Source: Leptidea sinapis
Taxonomy: Eukaryota > Arthropoda > Insecta > Lepidoptera > Pieridae
Assembly (NCBI RefSeq): GCF_905404315.1
Contig: NC_066275.1
Span: 2,418,001-2,482,000 of the forward strand
Direction: 5' to 3'
DNA length: 64,000 bases
Numbering within the stretch: the stretch's first letter is position 1; each line of letters opens with the position of its first letter. A program made the translations under genes and the position numbers. The notes beneath the pieces were generated by a model. It worked only from the letters and a program-made list of their open reading frames with translations. It ran no database searches and was not told the origin of the DNA. Below, in pieces: positions 19,822 to 32,060 of this stretch.

Positions 19822-21377
19822 AATCTATAATTTAACAAAATAAGAATAGCTGCTTTCTCCGAGGATTAATTAACACATGCAAAGTGTTCCTGTGATGTTG
19901 TATTGAGCAAATAAATATTCAATTCCGGTAAGTAATAATTTAAGCAAATAAATTTTCAAAGTGGAATAAATTATGAGTGCGCATGCAGATTGAGTTCAGA
20001 AGGCCTATCATAAAATTTTAATTAGCGATTCAATTCCGACGCAGTTCAGTTTAAGTACCTAAACTGAATCGCTAAGATTGTGGCGTTTGAATCGCTTATG
20101 GAGGAATGAACGAAATAAATTTGTGTGTGGACCTCGGTGTGAGAAAGAGTACAGTCGTTACATAAGTCTTTCTCTCTTACTCGAACCATATGCGTTGCTT
20201 TTGGAAACATATTATAAGGATATGAATTAGAATTTTTATTAATTATTTTTTTTATTTTTAAGTAGAAATAACGACAAACACATTTTAATATTGCGCTTTG
20301 TAGCGTCAAATTATCTTATCTCATCTTTCATCAGTACTGTTTTCTTTTAATACTATTATTGAGGAGCATATTGAATAAAATAATTTGAAAAGTTAATTTT
20401 CCTGGCGCAAAATGATAGAAACGGTTCATGTTCGGATCGGTCTCACGCACGAAGTATTTGTGTATTCTCATACAAAATGAAAAGCTTTATAATTTTAAAT
20501 AGATTTGTGTAGAAGGGGTTGGTAATTTAAACGCAATTAATAAAATTGAAATATCTGTTTTTTTACAGTTTCTACTAATAATTATAATAATAACTGACTC
20601 AATACAATTTGACCAGCGTTACCTCTTCGAATTCACAATAAGTAATGCCTACTCGAACTTAGCACTCTAGCTTATATAGGGCACGACCGTCTACCGTGAT
20701 GATGCTACCAACTGTTAGTTGGCACTGCTGTAATGCCAACTAACTTACACGAATCAAATTAACTAAAGATCTGATTATTATATGCTATCATAGATATTTA
20801 ATTTATAGTGATAATTATTATAACATTACTAAGACCGTATGTAGTTACATAAATAATGTAATTATTAATTGGGATATCTTACGATAGTTCATGACGTTGG
20901 TAGCGCTTATTAACACATCAACTAATCAATATAATATTACTGAGATATTTTGTGAAATTAAATTATTATTTATTATTTTCATAAATGCCATTTTGTAGTT
21001 TGTCATCTTTGGTTATTTAATAGCTGATTTTATGTCTAACTATTGCTGCTTATGATAAACAATCCGCTGAATGTAGGCGGACGGTCGAACGTATTCGAGC
21101 AGCGAAGACTTAGTAATAAAATTTTAGTTAGCTTTCAGATGCGGAAATCTAAAAATGTCTGCAGTTTGGTAGATTCTTGAATAGCCCCAGGTTCGATTCA
21201 ATATTTAAACGGTGTTCGAATTCATAATATGTATGTTTATAAGGTCGACTACGCTTTTGTGTAACTAGTGAGTATGGGCAGTGACTAGTTTGTTATTGTG
21301 ATTGTATTTCTTAACTTGGCAGGTTATAAAGATCAACGTTAATTGAAATTTTAATAATGAGTTTAATTTTTTTTTCG
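19822..21377. other. AT-rich, no gene seen; one short hairpin
   Basis: Only an 11 bp perfect hairpin stands out ('gttagttggca' at 20714 with its complement ending at 20744). Nothing suggests a gene. Confidence 0.4.
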
Positions 21378-21632
21378 GTGCCTATTTCTGCCGTGAAGCA
21401 GTAATGTGTAAGCATTACTGTGTTTCGGTAAGAAGGGCGCCGTAGCCAGTGAAATTACTGGGCAAATGAGACTTGACATCTTATGTCACAAGGTGACAAG
21501 CGCAGTTGTATTGCCGCTAATATTTGGGTTTCTCAATAATCTTGAGCGGCGCTGCATTGTGATGGGCAGGGCGTATAAATTACCAACATATGAACGTCTT
21601 GCTCGTCTAGTCCCTTATTTTCATAAAAAAAA
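21378..21632 (+). repeat. Dispersed repeat B (copy 2)
   Basis: Lacks the first 50 bases of the family; carries the first hairpin, a damaged second stem and the A tail (21624-21632). Confidence 0.8.
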
Positions 21633-21709
21633 AGAACTTTGTCCAATAATCGACATCTCAGCACTAAAAAATATATACAACTACATTTGATGTAGTTCTT
21701 ACAACATAT

Positions 21710-21972
21710 TTGTATACACCTTCGCACGACATGCCTGAACATTTAAATAATTTCATCCACATCATCTGGATATCACGTACAACCAAACTGTGGAATAAGC
21801 TTCCATACACATGTTTCCTGGGCCATAACATACCATTAAAGAAAGCGCGTGCACTTTCCTATAAGGTCAGCAACGCTTCTATGATTTTTTTGGCTTAGCG
21901 GGAGAATGTGGGCGACAATGATCACCTAACATCAGGTGTTCTGTACGCACGTACGTTCCGTCAAAATAAAAA
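21710..21972 (+). pseudogene. LINE A 3' end, strongly decayed (copy 6)
   Basis: 'ccttcgcacgacatgcc', 'ctgtggaataagcttcc' and 'gagaatgtgggcgac' correspond in order to family A. Deletions and substitutions destroy the frame. Confidence 0.65.
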
Positions 21973-21984
21973 GTCTTGAATAGG

Positions 21985-22295
21985 TCGTCTTCTTCTGCGT
22001 CACACTCTTGGCAGAGCGGTCTCGGTCATCACGAAGTAACATCTTTTGGGGCAGATGTGATTCGCCTCACGAGCATTCGCCACACTTCCCTGATGGTCGA
22101 CAGTCTGGTACATTCGTACAATTAAGAGCCCAGCGCCCACAGCAGACTTAATTTGGTCGTTCCATCGACTTTCATCGCCGTCTGGTGCCGGCGAGGAAAG
22201 TCGATGCCTTGCCCTTCACGATAAGGCGCTCAATGGACTCACTCTCTGGCCGGGACACGTATCCGATGAACTTAAGCATGCGACTATGTATTAAC
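21985..22295 (-). pseudogene. LINE endonuclease/RT C-terminal remnant
   Basis: The minus strand reads decayed FIGYVSRPESESIERLIVKGK (about 22260), a SMERPN-like piece and other pieces that match the C-terminal tail of a LINE different from A and P (GRGRSPTRW-like region lost). Base composition is higher in GC than the neighbours. Confidence 0.55.
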
Positions 22296-22519
22296 ACAGA
22301 AAATAGCACCTAATAAGAAAATGGCAGAAAAATCTAGAATAGGTGAATAAGCCACTACCGTCAACGCCGTAGAATGAATGAAATGAACGTTGTTTTAGAA
22401 ATATAGATTAATAAAAAAAATATACCCCAACTTTTTACAAACTATGTATATAATTTACCCTTGTTATCTGTATTCTCCTGGCTTATGTATTTTCCGTTTT
22501 GTAATAGTGAGCCAGCGGT

Positions 22520-22850
22520 CCCTTCTGAGTCAAATAACGCAGATATTCAAAACGGTGCACAAAGAATACTTTATCGCTTGCTTTCATTCAATTCATGGAA
22601 CATCCCTGTAAGTATTCCTTTGTACAAAGGCAATGCATCGCTGTTCTTCATGTTAAGGCATTTTTAATGTTACTATAGCACAGAAATTGATCGATAATCT
22701 TTTATAAAATTTTCTATAAATAACTGTTATTTTCTGAAGGAAATTATCGTTGACAGGGTATTTCGGGGGCGATAAATCGATCTAGCTAGGTTTCAATTAA
22801 AAAAAAATGTAGTTATATCCGTGTTTTAATGAGAAACAGCTATAAAAACA
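22520..22850 (+). repeat. Repeat H (copy 1)
   Basis: 'tgctttcattcaat' with 'ctgtaagtattc' and, 260 bases on, 'tttcaattaaaaaaaaatgt' match 29655-29950 in order and orientation, 7.1 kb away. AT-rich and non-coding. It is the first block of the proposed H-C-D-E duplication. Confidence 0.5.
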
Positions 22851-22885
22851 TTATAATTCAAAGGTAAATTTCGCCACTATATACA

Positions 22886-22960
22886 AGACTGTGATAGCTC
22901 AGATGGGATATTGGTTCATTCGGAAAGCAAAAGACTCCTGTTCGAATCCAGATGTCCTAC
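22886..22960 (+). other. tRNA-like sequence, probably SINE head
   Basis: A box 'tagctcagatggg' and B box 'tgttcgaatcc' are spaced as in a tRNA, but 5' and 3' ends do not pair into an acceptor stem and no stable anticodon arm is evident. T runs follow at 22966. A tRNA pseudogene is the alternative. Confidence 0.45.
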
Positions 22961-23209
22961 TAGTTTTTTTTGTTAAAGCTTTTTACATAGCAAGGCTCGG
23001 TCGTTATAAAAATGTGTACTAGGTAACAGTCATTTCCAGATTAAATAAATCCGACAGATAATAAATCACTAATATACAATTCAGCCGTGAAACCTTTTTG
23101 AATGTTCGGCCTTCAGCTATAGGGTAGTGCTTGTAAAGCGTACAATTTTTCATTACTCATGTAAGGCATTAAGTATTTGATGTTTGAGTATTTTTGTTGC
23201 ATTACTTTA

Positions 23210-23305
23210 CCGGCCGCATTCAATAACGTATCTCTAGTTACGGATACATTGCTGTCACCAATTAATGACAAGATCTTATCTATCCATAGTTATGTCCAAC
23301 ATAAA
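23210..23305. mobile_element. MITE half-copy (relative of 8882-9111)
   Basis: The reverse complement matches the 9025-9111 end of the MITE, including 'gataagatcttgtcatta', 'ggtgacagcaatgtat' and the terminal repeat; the other half is missing. Confidence 0.7.
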
Positions 23306-23523
23306 AAGAAATATTAATGATATTCCTAAGTGTGATTTTCTAAATCAATAAAGTGATTTTGATTTGATTTAATTGGGTACAATTGTAACAATTATAAATG
23401 GCCTTTGTTATGTGACTAATGCTGATGAGAAGTAGAAAGAATAAGATACATGAAAATCTGGAAATGCTAACAGTAAGCGAAGAAATCATTAAGATCTAGA
23501 TAAGATGTACAAGGAATGGTTAG

Positions 23524-23536
23524 CCCCCCCCCCCCC
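23524..23536. repeat. Poly-C run
   Basis: Thirteen C in a row, in otherwise AT-rich DNA. Confidence 0.95.
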
Positions 23537-23561
23537 AATAACCTTGCACGATAGTTGATCA

Positions 23562-23745
23562 ACATCATCATCAGCCGGAAGACGTCCACTACTGGACTAA
23601 GGCCTCCCCAAAAATCTCCTTGATGATCGGTCCTGCGCTACCTTCATCCAACGTATTCCGGTGATCTTGACCAGATCCCCGGTCTTGTGGGGGCCTACCA
23701 ACACTGCGTCTTCCGGTACGTGGTCACCATTCGAGGCGCTGCAAG
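23562..23745 (-). pseudogene. RTE-like LINE C-terminal remnant (family P, copy 3)
   Basis: 'agccggaagacgtccac' through 'cttccggtacgtggtcacca'; the last 60 codons of family P with frameshifts. Confidence 0.75.
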
Positions 23746-23844
23746 TTTTTCGTCTTGTACCCAACTTTACATTATTGAAATAAGTTATTATGTTTTAGGA
23801 GAATATAATAATAATAAATCTTTATTGATTTTTCAAAATATCTA

Positions 23845-24222
23845 ATATTATAAATGTGAATGAATGTTTGTTTGTTACTATTTCACGCCAGCTAGCTTAG
23901 CGTTTTAGCTCCAGAACCGATTTTGATGAAATTTGGTACAGCGATAGACTAGATCTTGGGAATGGATATAGGCTACATTTTTATCTCGGAAAAATCCACA
24001 CTACCCGCGGTGATTTGTAAAAATTTGAAATTCACGACGATGAGCTATGACTATACCAATAGTAGTTTTTATTTGTCATAGCAATCTTCCTCGAAATAAG
24101 ATTCATATAATATGTTGGGAACAGGAGCGAAAACGGAAACACGAACTGGATAGGACATGAGATAATCTTCAATTCCAAACTTGCTTATTATTTATAAAAA
24201 CCCTTTATCTACGCGGTCTAAT
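23845..24222 (-). repeat. Dispersed repeat F (copy 2, inverted)
   Basis: Reverse complement of the 11555-11882 copy. It begins 'taatattataaatgtgaatg' and ends in 'tatctacgcggtc', where a B copy starts without a gap. It contains a 40-base stretch near 24125 absent from copy 1. Confidence 0.7.
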
Positions 24223-24362
24223 TAATGGGCAAATGAGACTTAAGATCTTATGTCTCTAGGTAACGAGCGCTTTTGTATTTCTGTTCAGAATTTTTGTGTT
24301 TTTCAAGAATCCTGAGCGGCACTGGATTGTAATGGGCACGGCGTATCAATACCATCAACTGT
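24223..24362 (+). repeat. Dispersed repeat B (copy 3, truncated)
   Basis: Starts at 'gggcaaatgagactta' and ends near the 'accatca' block; both ends missing. Confidence 0.75.
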
Positions 24363-24369
24363 CATTCAA

Positions 24370-24575
24370 AGGTAGACTGACAATAAATATTTTGAATTTC
24401 TATACCAACTAAATCTCACGTTACTTGGTCGTGTCCATTGAACAGGCCACAGATTAGCGTTGCAACTGTTTTTATGCCACTGCGTTGTTGCTGCGAGTGA
24501 CTTCTGATTTATATGTACGCTTTCTAATTAACCACTTGAAGTGGATTTATTTGTTTTGATGACTATTACGACAAA
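24370..24575 (+). repeat. Repeat C (copy 2)
   Basis: Keeps 'ctaaatctcacgttac-tgg', 'ctgatttatatgtacgcttt' and 'aaccacttgaagtgg' from family C; the first 100 bases are gone. Second block of the H-C-D-E series. Confidence 0.65.
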
Positions 24576-24667
24576 CTTCGTTCGGTTCTTGTGTTGACAA
24601 AATCTTGTTGTATGAAAGTTCAGCCACCGAATGACATGAGTGATATAGAAGAATTAATAATATTATG

Positions 24668-25278
24668 ACATCAGGCTCGATAATTTTTGAAACCATAAAA
24701 AATAATAGTAGGATGAAACCCATTGTGAAAGGTAATGAAAATTACAAAAATCATAAACAAAGGGCGATCTGAGGTCGGAAAGAGGAAAAGGGGCGAAACA
24801 ACAAGTCCTATCGAAGAAAGTTGTAGGTAATAAAAAGATCTACAACTTTCGTTTTCATACTTTTTTCACATACCCTCAAAATGTATGTAAAAAATTCAAA
24901 AAACCAAGTTATCGGTTTTTTATTTTTATCTTTTACAATTTTTTTTTTTCACGAAATTTGGTGATAACTTACTCTTTTATGTCCCAAATATACTGTAATT
25001 TATTTGAATTAAAATATTTATGTTTCTCCTTATTTTGCCTCAAATATCGAAAAACAAGCCTAATTTTCAATCGCCAATTTATCAGCTCTTTTCAAAAATT
25101 CTTGCTTTCGGGTTCGTTGAAATCTCAACTTTTTGATGGTGTTTAAAAAATACATCACTATTGTGAATGTTCGAAAAATTTCAAAAGGCATTTCATAGAT
25201 AATTCATACCTGTTATTTCATAGCAGCAGAAATATGGTTTACAGTTAATAGTAAGTAAATGTAAAAAGGATAATCATA
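24668..25278 (+). repeat. Repeat D, single arm (copy 1)
   Basis: About 610 bases matching the left arm of the foldback at 32061-33425, from 'tcgataatttttgaaacc' through 'gggcgatctgaggtcgg' to 'aaatgtaaaaaggataat', the last of which belongs to the foldback's loop. The right arm is absent. An internal hairpin around 'gatctacaacttt' is kept. No ORF. Confidence 0.75.
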
Positions 25279-26319
25279 AGAAAATGTTGCTTAGAAAAAA
25301 GCCCTTGTATTTCCTAGAATAAATATATATGCTATACTGTAATAAATAAATGTTAAGAGCTCTTTTTTAAGAACATATTGCTTGCAGAACAAACGTAGGG
25401 TTCTCGAAAACAGGATCATCCAGGCAAAAGACGCACCCGTTCACGAGTGTTAGTTATCAGCCATCGCTTCTCTATACCTAATATTTACCCTCTATCTAAT
25501 CCAGGGGAATATATTGCATTACAATCCACTAGAACACAATTTCAAAATGATCGTGTAAGATTTATACTGTACATTCCTCGTAGTAGTATAATATAGTTTA
25601 AAAGTGAAACGTTTAATTTAATTCAGATCTTCGCTCCTGTAACAGTTATGTCAATTAGAACTGAAGTTGGTTTCAAACTCTTGAAAGTGACTCTCGGAAA
25701 TAAATTAATATCTCGAGGAGATGAAGCAATCTGTACAGAACTATTAATAGAGTTAAGCATTTTTCTAGATTATAAATTTATTAACGTTATGTTGGTTTGC
25801 ATGTTACAATTAATTTAGAAATTGATTTAAAAAAATTATTGGAACTAACATTATCTTTAAAAAAAACATAAATTTTCGCTTCAAGCTCATTTAAAGTAAT
25901 CTCTTACTATCTTCCAAATAAATCACTAAATAATTTCACATACATTAAAAAATGCATTCTTGCTGTGGCTTATATTATAGAAGGCATATCAATAAGTGTT
26001 TGTTGATGATTCTGCCTGCCTATATTCAAATTTCAAGTTCAAATTTTCTTTATTTGTACACATTCATTAACAATCCCATATGAAACTCTCCTGATGGATT
26101 TAGATAATCTGAGTCGCTCATTCCAATTTGTATAAAACAAAATTAAATATTTAGAAATAATTATGTTAAAATAGAAGCCTATAATATCAAAGTTACATTT
26201 TTTGATTTGAAGTAATTAAAAATAAGCCAATAATCGCAGAATACTTAGAACATTAATGTATATTCATGTTCAAAGATAATTTGATTGAACTAATATTTGG
26301 TGACAGGCAAGTCACAGGT
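25279..26319. other. AT-rich, no gene seen
   Basis: No repeat match found in the window and no open frame of interest. Confidence 0.4.
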
Positions 26320-26530
26320 ACTATTCTAACTAGAGCGTGCCTCTTTAATTTAGATCTAAGAGCGAGGAAGTTACAAATGTCACAAAGCGAACGTTTTGGT
26401 GCGAAATTGTAGAATTATGCGTCGTTACAGTGAGCACTTCTGTTGGAAGTTCTTTGGCTTTGTGTGTAAGCTATTATATGTGTTTGAAAAGTTTCAGGAA
26501 GGTAAAATAGAATTTGGTATAGTTTTACGA
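26320..26530 (+). repeat. Repeat E (copy 1)
   Basis: 'aactagagcg', 'agagcgaggaagtta', 'tgtcacaaagcga-cgttttggtgcgaaattgt' (in two conserved pieces) and 'agttctttggctt' recur at 33750-33950, same orientation, 7.4 kb away. Conservation is high for non-coding sequence. Function unknown. Confidence 0.65.
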
Positions 26531-27144
26531 TGCTTGCAACCGTGTTTCTGTAGGCGTAGGGCAGGTAGTTTCGAATTAATAATTTATAATTAATGCCCTT
26601 CAAAACAATTAGACCAGACTCAAACTTGTTGACGTTTTGTAATTTTAGGTGTTCACACGACTTTGTTTTTGTATTATTAATATTTAATGTGACACATAAG
26701 TGTCAGTAACTCGTAACCATACAAAATTTACACCGATGAATAAAAAAAGATACATACTTCGATATATTTGGTATCTTAAAATTATATTAATTAAGTATAA
26801 AAAAATTATAGACAGAAGTACAGGTATTGTATACATGACTGCCTGATCCTTGTCACCTCAATGCTATTTTTCTTTTGTAATTTATTCGTGATATGGCAAA
26901 AGCAATTTGCCTGGAGAAACAGAAGAATCTTACTCAGTAAGTTTTGTTATTTTGTTTACCAAGCAAGCCGAAAAATCTATGAAAACAATAATAATTGACG
27001 TGCTTAGATTATATTTTTGAGTATTACCGTCCACTCGCTCAAAATCGCGAGTAAGACTAGAGATATGTAATTATAAATATAGCCCAAAGCTTTGTAATAA
27101 TCACATATTTTTTTATTGATTTTGGTCAGAATAACACAACACAA
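26531..27144. other. AT-rich, no gene seen
   Basis: Nothing recognised. Confidence 0.4.
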
Positions 27145-27360
27145 AAAAGATTAACTGAATGAAAATACGTGAATGAAAGGGAAACCATTACGCAAATCCC
27201 AGTTTTAGTCGAGGGATCAAAAATACAATAGGAATAAAAATTATTGTTTGGTTATTTAAAATAAGCGCGGTTTGATCTACGTGACTGTCGGAAATGTAGG
27301 ATTAAGTCTGAAAATTTCACAGTCAATATTATTTATAACAATATATCATTTTGCCCTATG
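27145..27360 (+). repeat. Dispersed repeat G (copy 2)
   Basis: Direct-orientation partner of 12000-12215. Confidence 0.6.
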
Positions 27361-27483
27361 TCTATGTCTGTATGACTGCACTATTGCAGTCCTACAAACT
27401 AGCCTCTTTAGATACATATTGAAGCGAAGCACTCTATAGAAGTCGTTGTCGTCCAAGGCAAAGTGGAAAGCATGAGAACCTGT

Positions 27484-27784
27484 GGAAGGCTCCTTTAGAC
27501 AGCTAGATTATGGGTACTACAACGGCGCCTATTTCTGCCTTGAAGCAGTAATGTGAAAACATTACTGTGTTTCGGTCTGCAGGGCGCCGTATTTAGTGAA
27601 ATTACTGTGAAAATGAGACTTAACATCTTAATATGTCTCAAGGTGACGAGTGCTATTGTTGTGCCGCTCAGAATTTTTGGGCTTTTCAAAAATCCTGAGC
27701 GGCACTGCATTGTAATGGGCAGGGCGTATCAATTACCATCAGGTGAACGTCCTGCTCGTTTCGTCCCGTATTATCATAAAAAAA
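27484..27784 (+). repeat. Dispersed repeat B (copy 4, near full length)
   Basis: Complete from 'gtggaaggctcctttagac' to the A tail at 27776-27784. Both stem-loops are intact; the second pairs 'gtgccgctcag' with 'ctgagcggcac'. Best reference copy in the window. Confidence 0.85.
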
Positions 27785-28046
27785 ACCAGCCGAAGAACAA
27801 CCTATGCGATGGACCCAATAGATCAAATCGGCTGTGGGTGATCCCGTACATAAGTATTCTCGAATGAGCTCTAATAGAGAGACATGGCTATACAAGTTAT
27901 TGACAACCCCGACCGCTTTGTCAAAAACATCTAGAAGTATATTTAAAGTTGTGATTAAAATGAAAGTTAATAACGGGTAAGATCACTGGGTTTCGAAGGA
28001 GTGTCTTGAATACTTGGTCTACTGTAACAGTTAGTGACATTCTGTA
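27785..28046. other. No gene seen
   Basis: Short non-coding stretch. Confidence 0.4.
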
Positions 28047-28560
28047 TTATGTTGAGTTTTTTAACTTCCCACTAAGAAAACTTTAAATTTTTATAACTGT
28101 ATGGAAAGTTATTGATTACACCCCGTTTTTCGAAAATCGAGTTTTCATCAGATCTCGACGTTTTAAGGTCCGAAGAAGCTTCCCTGACTATTCCTGCGAT
28201 AGTGTCCGTACGTCTGTATGTATTTATAATATTTGTGTGAATGTATGGATGTATGTAAACCACTTATAACTTTTGAACAGCTCGACCGATTTGACTTGAC
28301 CAAACTTAGATTTTAAATTCAATTCGGGCCGGTAGATTTTAAGAAATCTCAAAATAAATATGTTTTTTTTTTTAAATCTGGTTCTTCTGGAATAACTTTT
28401 AAATGGCTTTTTCCGATCGCTTCCATCGATCGATCGAAATAACACGTCGATCGCTATGAAGCCGGTGAAAATCGGTTGATTCGTTGATGAGTTAACGTTG
28501 GCGAAAGAAAACCGAAAAAGGGTTTTTAGTGTTCGATCAAATGAACCTCAAGGATTCTTT
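28047..28560. repeat. Probable dispersed repeat, single copy here
   Basis: 'cgaaaatcgagttttcatca', 'agatctcgacgttttaag' and 'gtccgtacgtctgtatgta' look to me like a common arthropod repeat, from memory only. A cluster of 'cgatcg' tetramer repeats lies at 28415-28455. Confidence 0.3.
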
Positions 28561-29184
28561 ATAACTAATGTTGAGTCGATAGCTGCCAATCGCGTGAAAT
28601 AATGAAATTTAAAACAATAGTGTTTTACTAAACTTTTATCAGACATGATTTTCAGAATGATTTGATTAGATAAAATGTATGTTCTGAGTTATTTTATAAA
28701 GAGCTCAAAAACATAGCAGCTAACTCTTTGAGCTCAAAATAACACAAAATATATTCTCAAGAGCAAAATCGTCATTATTACAATTTGAAGCGTTTAGGTA
28801 TGAAATTAACGTGAAGTTGTAGGATGGCCTTTAGAGTCAACCGTTTTGCTAATTTTTTTTATTAAATTTAATACTATAATATAAAGCTTACGACAGATAC
28901 CAATCAAGTAAGGATCAGTTAAAAGATGTTTAATCCATTGAATAAATAGAATTTCACCAGATTATTGTTATTATGAGAAAAATATACTTTTATCATTAAT
29001 ATGAGAAATATATAAGTTAAGTGACCAAATCTGGAAAAGTATACAATTTTCATAAAAAAATCCTAAATATGATGAAAGTAGAACAAAATTTATAACTATG
29101 AACAGGGCGTTCCATGAAATATTTAATATTTAACCTGAGTAGTAATTAATATTTAGTTTGAAGTAAGATTATTTATAATATAAT
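28561..29184. other. No gene seen
   Basis: AT-rich without recognised features. Confidence 0.4.
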
Positions 29185-29195
29185 TGAAATATATT

Positions 29196-29436
29196 AAGTG
29201 TATATTTTATTAAGTGAACAAATTATAACTATATTTACAATACTACGACTACATAAAATTAAAACTATCATTACGTGGAAGCGTTGGATAGCAAGGATGA
29301 TCCGTTGACCGAAATAGCTGCCAGCGCTTGGGTTTCCAGTAGCCTTATTGAGACGCGAATATAGTATTTTGAACATTCTCCGCGCCTCTGGGCCCCATGG
29401 ACCAAGTGTTTCAACATCAAACGGCACAAAGATGTA
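29196..29436 (-). mobile_element. Endonuclease-LINE 3' end (copy 1)
   Basis: The minus strand reads IFVPFDVETLGPWGPEARR and on through SRLNKATGNPSAGSYFGQR, the very C-terminus of the LINE at 55257-56126. It has Arg-Arg where that copy has a stop. It is bounded by the 11-base direct repeat TGAAATATATT (29185-29195 and 29437-29447), a likely target duplication of the same length as at 55246. Strongly 5'-truncated. Confidence 0.7.
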
Positions 29437-29447
29437 TGAAATATATT

Positions 29448-29654
29448 GCTTGAAATATGTATCTAGTAGTCTATAAAATCTAGGATTTATTATCGTCTAA
29501 AGATGAATATTTTACTACGTATTATACGTACGTATACTTTATATAGAGTAATCTGTATAAAACGAGACACAAATTTAATCCTTAACACTAAGAACCAAAC
29601 AAAATAGTTTCAATATTTTTTTACGCCCTGTGAACACAGGTGAGCTGGTGTAAA
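29448..29654. other. No gene seen
   Basis: AT-rich. Confidence 0.4.
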
Positions 29655-29950
29655 ATAAAAACGAAAAAAATACTTTTCGCCTGCTTCCATTCAATATAGC
29701 GAAAATCTCTGTAAATATTCTACTTTTAAATTTTTACAAGTGAAACATTGTTTTTGCTAGCGTACAGCGATTTCTTTGTGCATTAAATTGTGCTATAATC
29801 CCTTGTAAGCTTGGATGCGATGCTAAAGTAATCTGTGCTTTATGCTGTTTTTATTATTTCTCAAAGAAAATGCCCTCTTTTCAATTAAAAAAAATTACAT
29901 CGTGTACAGTTAACAGTTTAACAGAGTATAGTTAATTGTAGCAGCTGTAA
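29655..29950 (+). repeat. Repeat H (copy 2)
   Basis: Partner of 22520-22850; 'cctgcttccattcaat', 'ctgtaaatattc' and 'tttcaattaaaaaaaattac' align in order. Confidence 0.5.
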
Positions 29951-30532
29951 ACAGGTGCTGCTTGGAACCTATTGTCAATGTTGATTTTAAACAGTTTACG
30001 AAAAAAGTTTAATGCATCTTTGCTGTGCATTGTTATGTCTGGGAGAGGCGGATAGAGGATAACAATGGTAAATTTTATTCATTTTTTTATATTATTTTGT
30101 CGATTGTATTTTACTATAATTAATATTTGAGTATTATGTATTTCTGGTCTGAGTTTCGATAACATTGGAATAATGTGTCTTGAAGTCTCGAGCGTTTGCC
30201 AACACTACCGTCATCTGGAAGGCAAAGCCAAATTGACTTGGAAGAAACTGGGTATCATCAGCATAGTCACAGTGGTCGCACATTCTAGAGATGATAACAA
30301 GTGTTTTTATGTAGCTATAATGTTTACAAGTTTAGTGCAAGCCACGCAAATATTAAACTACCTTCAAATGTAAAGTAAATTTTGTAACTTGTGTAATTAG
30401 TTATTTAAGTATTTATGTTTTTCTTAAATATGTAAGCATTCTTATCCGTTGGAAAGAGTGGCCTTCCCTAACACAGGTTCTGCGATCTTAAAAAGGGAAG
30501 ACCTTCAAATTACATTTACTAAAATTCTCAGA
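29951..30532. other. No gene seen
   Basis: A 66-codon open frame (30173-30373, plus) has no recognised domain; not supported as a gene. Confidence 0.4.
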
Positions 30533-30800
30533 ATTTTTTTTTTTTAATTACAATGAAGTGCCACTCAGGATTCATGAAAATCCCGAAAATTCTGATCGGC
30601 ACTACAATTGCACTCGTCTTCTTAAGACATAATAATTTGTTAAGTCTGGTTTGCCCAGTCATTTCTCTAGCTACGGCGCCCTTCAGACCGGAACACAATA
30701 ATGCTTACACATTACTTCTTCACGGCAGAAATAGACGCCGTTATGGTACGTATAATCTAGCCGCCATCCTGTGCAGAAGGAGCCTCCCACCGGTAAAACG
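30533..30800 (-). repeat. Dispersed repeat B (copy 5)
   Basis: Minus-strand copy; the T run at its 3' end follows directly on the second stem, so the terminal 50 bases are missing. Confidence 0.8.
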
Positions 30801-30814
30801 TACTACCAAAAGTT

Positions 30815-30965
30815 TATCATGAACCTCCTTGCGCGGTATTTCCAGAAAGATACCTTAAAGAAGCTTGTACCTTAACAAAAGGATAGCAGCGAGTTATCCC
30901 ACTGGTGAAGTAAGTAAGTAAAAGAGAATGCGGGTGGCAGTGTTCACTTTCGATCCGGTGGTACT
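30815..30965 (+). pseudogene. LINE A 3' end, decayed (copy 7)
   Basis: 'aacctccttgcgcggtattt', 'gagaatgcgggtggcagtg' correspond to the family A terminus; an extra 'agtaagtaagta' sits inside. Confidence 0.6.
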
Positions 30966-30974
30966 ACCTTAAAA

Positions 30975-31345
30975 ATCCGAAACCAAAATCAAAGATGTAT
31001 TTGTACGAGACTTAAAAGTAATCCAGGGCTTTTCATCAAAGTAATCCAGATCAGTACTTGCATATCGCAGTATAACTGTATACCTGTCATTTAACGGGGC
31101 TCGGGCAGTAAATTTATTGAATGTAAGAAGCCACCTTAATGTCACGTTACGTGGCCATGCCAAGTGAACCAACCACAGATTTAGGATTGCATTTGTTTTT
31201 CTGCTTTGGCACCGCGGTGTCGGAGTGGTTCCTGATTTATATTTCCGCTTTCCAATTAGCCACTCGAAGTGGGTTTATTTATCGTTCCTGCAAATTGATT
31301 CCTTACAGTTGCAGGACGTATCCGATACGATATGACGGATGAAAA
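30975..31345 (+). repeat. Repeat C (copy 3)
   Basis: Aligns with 12510-12860 over nearly the full length. Third known copy, second block of the H-C-D-E series. Confidence 0.65.
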
Positions 31346-31769
31346 GTTTTTGGAATTGGTAAAGTATTTGTTTGTTAAAGTGTAGCTTGCGAGATTTATT
31401 CACAATACTTATAAAGTAATTAATTGATTAATTCAGTAATAAATTTTTGCAAACTGGCGTTTTATTTTATATTTCACCTAGTCATCTCATGTCAGGATAT
31501 TGCTTTGAATCCTAGTGCAAACTTATCACACAAACACTCGTACTTCCCGGTGCCAAAAATCAACACTCTACCATTTAAGCAAATGTATTTCGTATCTACA
31601 TAAGAGTGTTTAATTTTATTATTGTTTTCATCATCTTGCACAAATTACAGTTCTTTAGAACAATGAGAAATTAATTTGACTCAAATAATTGAGAGCGGTG
31701 CAGCGGAAATCATTTTATGGCTAGAGAAGTTGGAGAAACGTGGAAGAAAATATTAATAGATCCCAGATT
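31346..31769. other. No gene seen
   Basis: AT-rich without recognised features. Confidence 0.4.
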
Positions 31770-31960
31770 TTTTTATGAAAAAATGGGACGAGACGAGTAC
31801 GACGTTCTGATGGTAATTGATACGCCCTCCCTATTACAATGCAGTGCCTCTCAGGATTCTTGAAAAACCCACAAATTCTGAGCGGCAATTGCGCTCGTCA
31901 CCTCGAGACATAGGATGGTTCTTCTGTCTCATTTGCCCAGTAATTTCACGGTGTCACGGT
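31770..31960 (-). repeat. Dispersed repeat B (copy 6, truncated)
   Basis: 3' two thirds of family B on the minus strand, from the T run to 'cccagtaatttcacgg'. Confidence 0.8.
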
Positions 31961-32060
31961 CAACACTAGCTAATTCTAATATAATATGGATGGTATTTCT
32001 TTCTATATTATTAGATCGTTTTTTTAATTGCAATATCAGGTTTCCTTTTTTTACGAGATA

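Noticed and set aside
22886..22960. Functional tRNA gene
   Set aside because: A and B boxes are present but no acceptor stem or proper anticodon arm forms.
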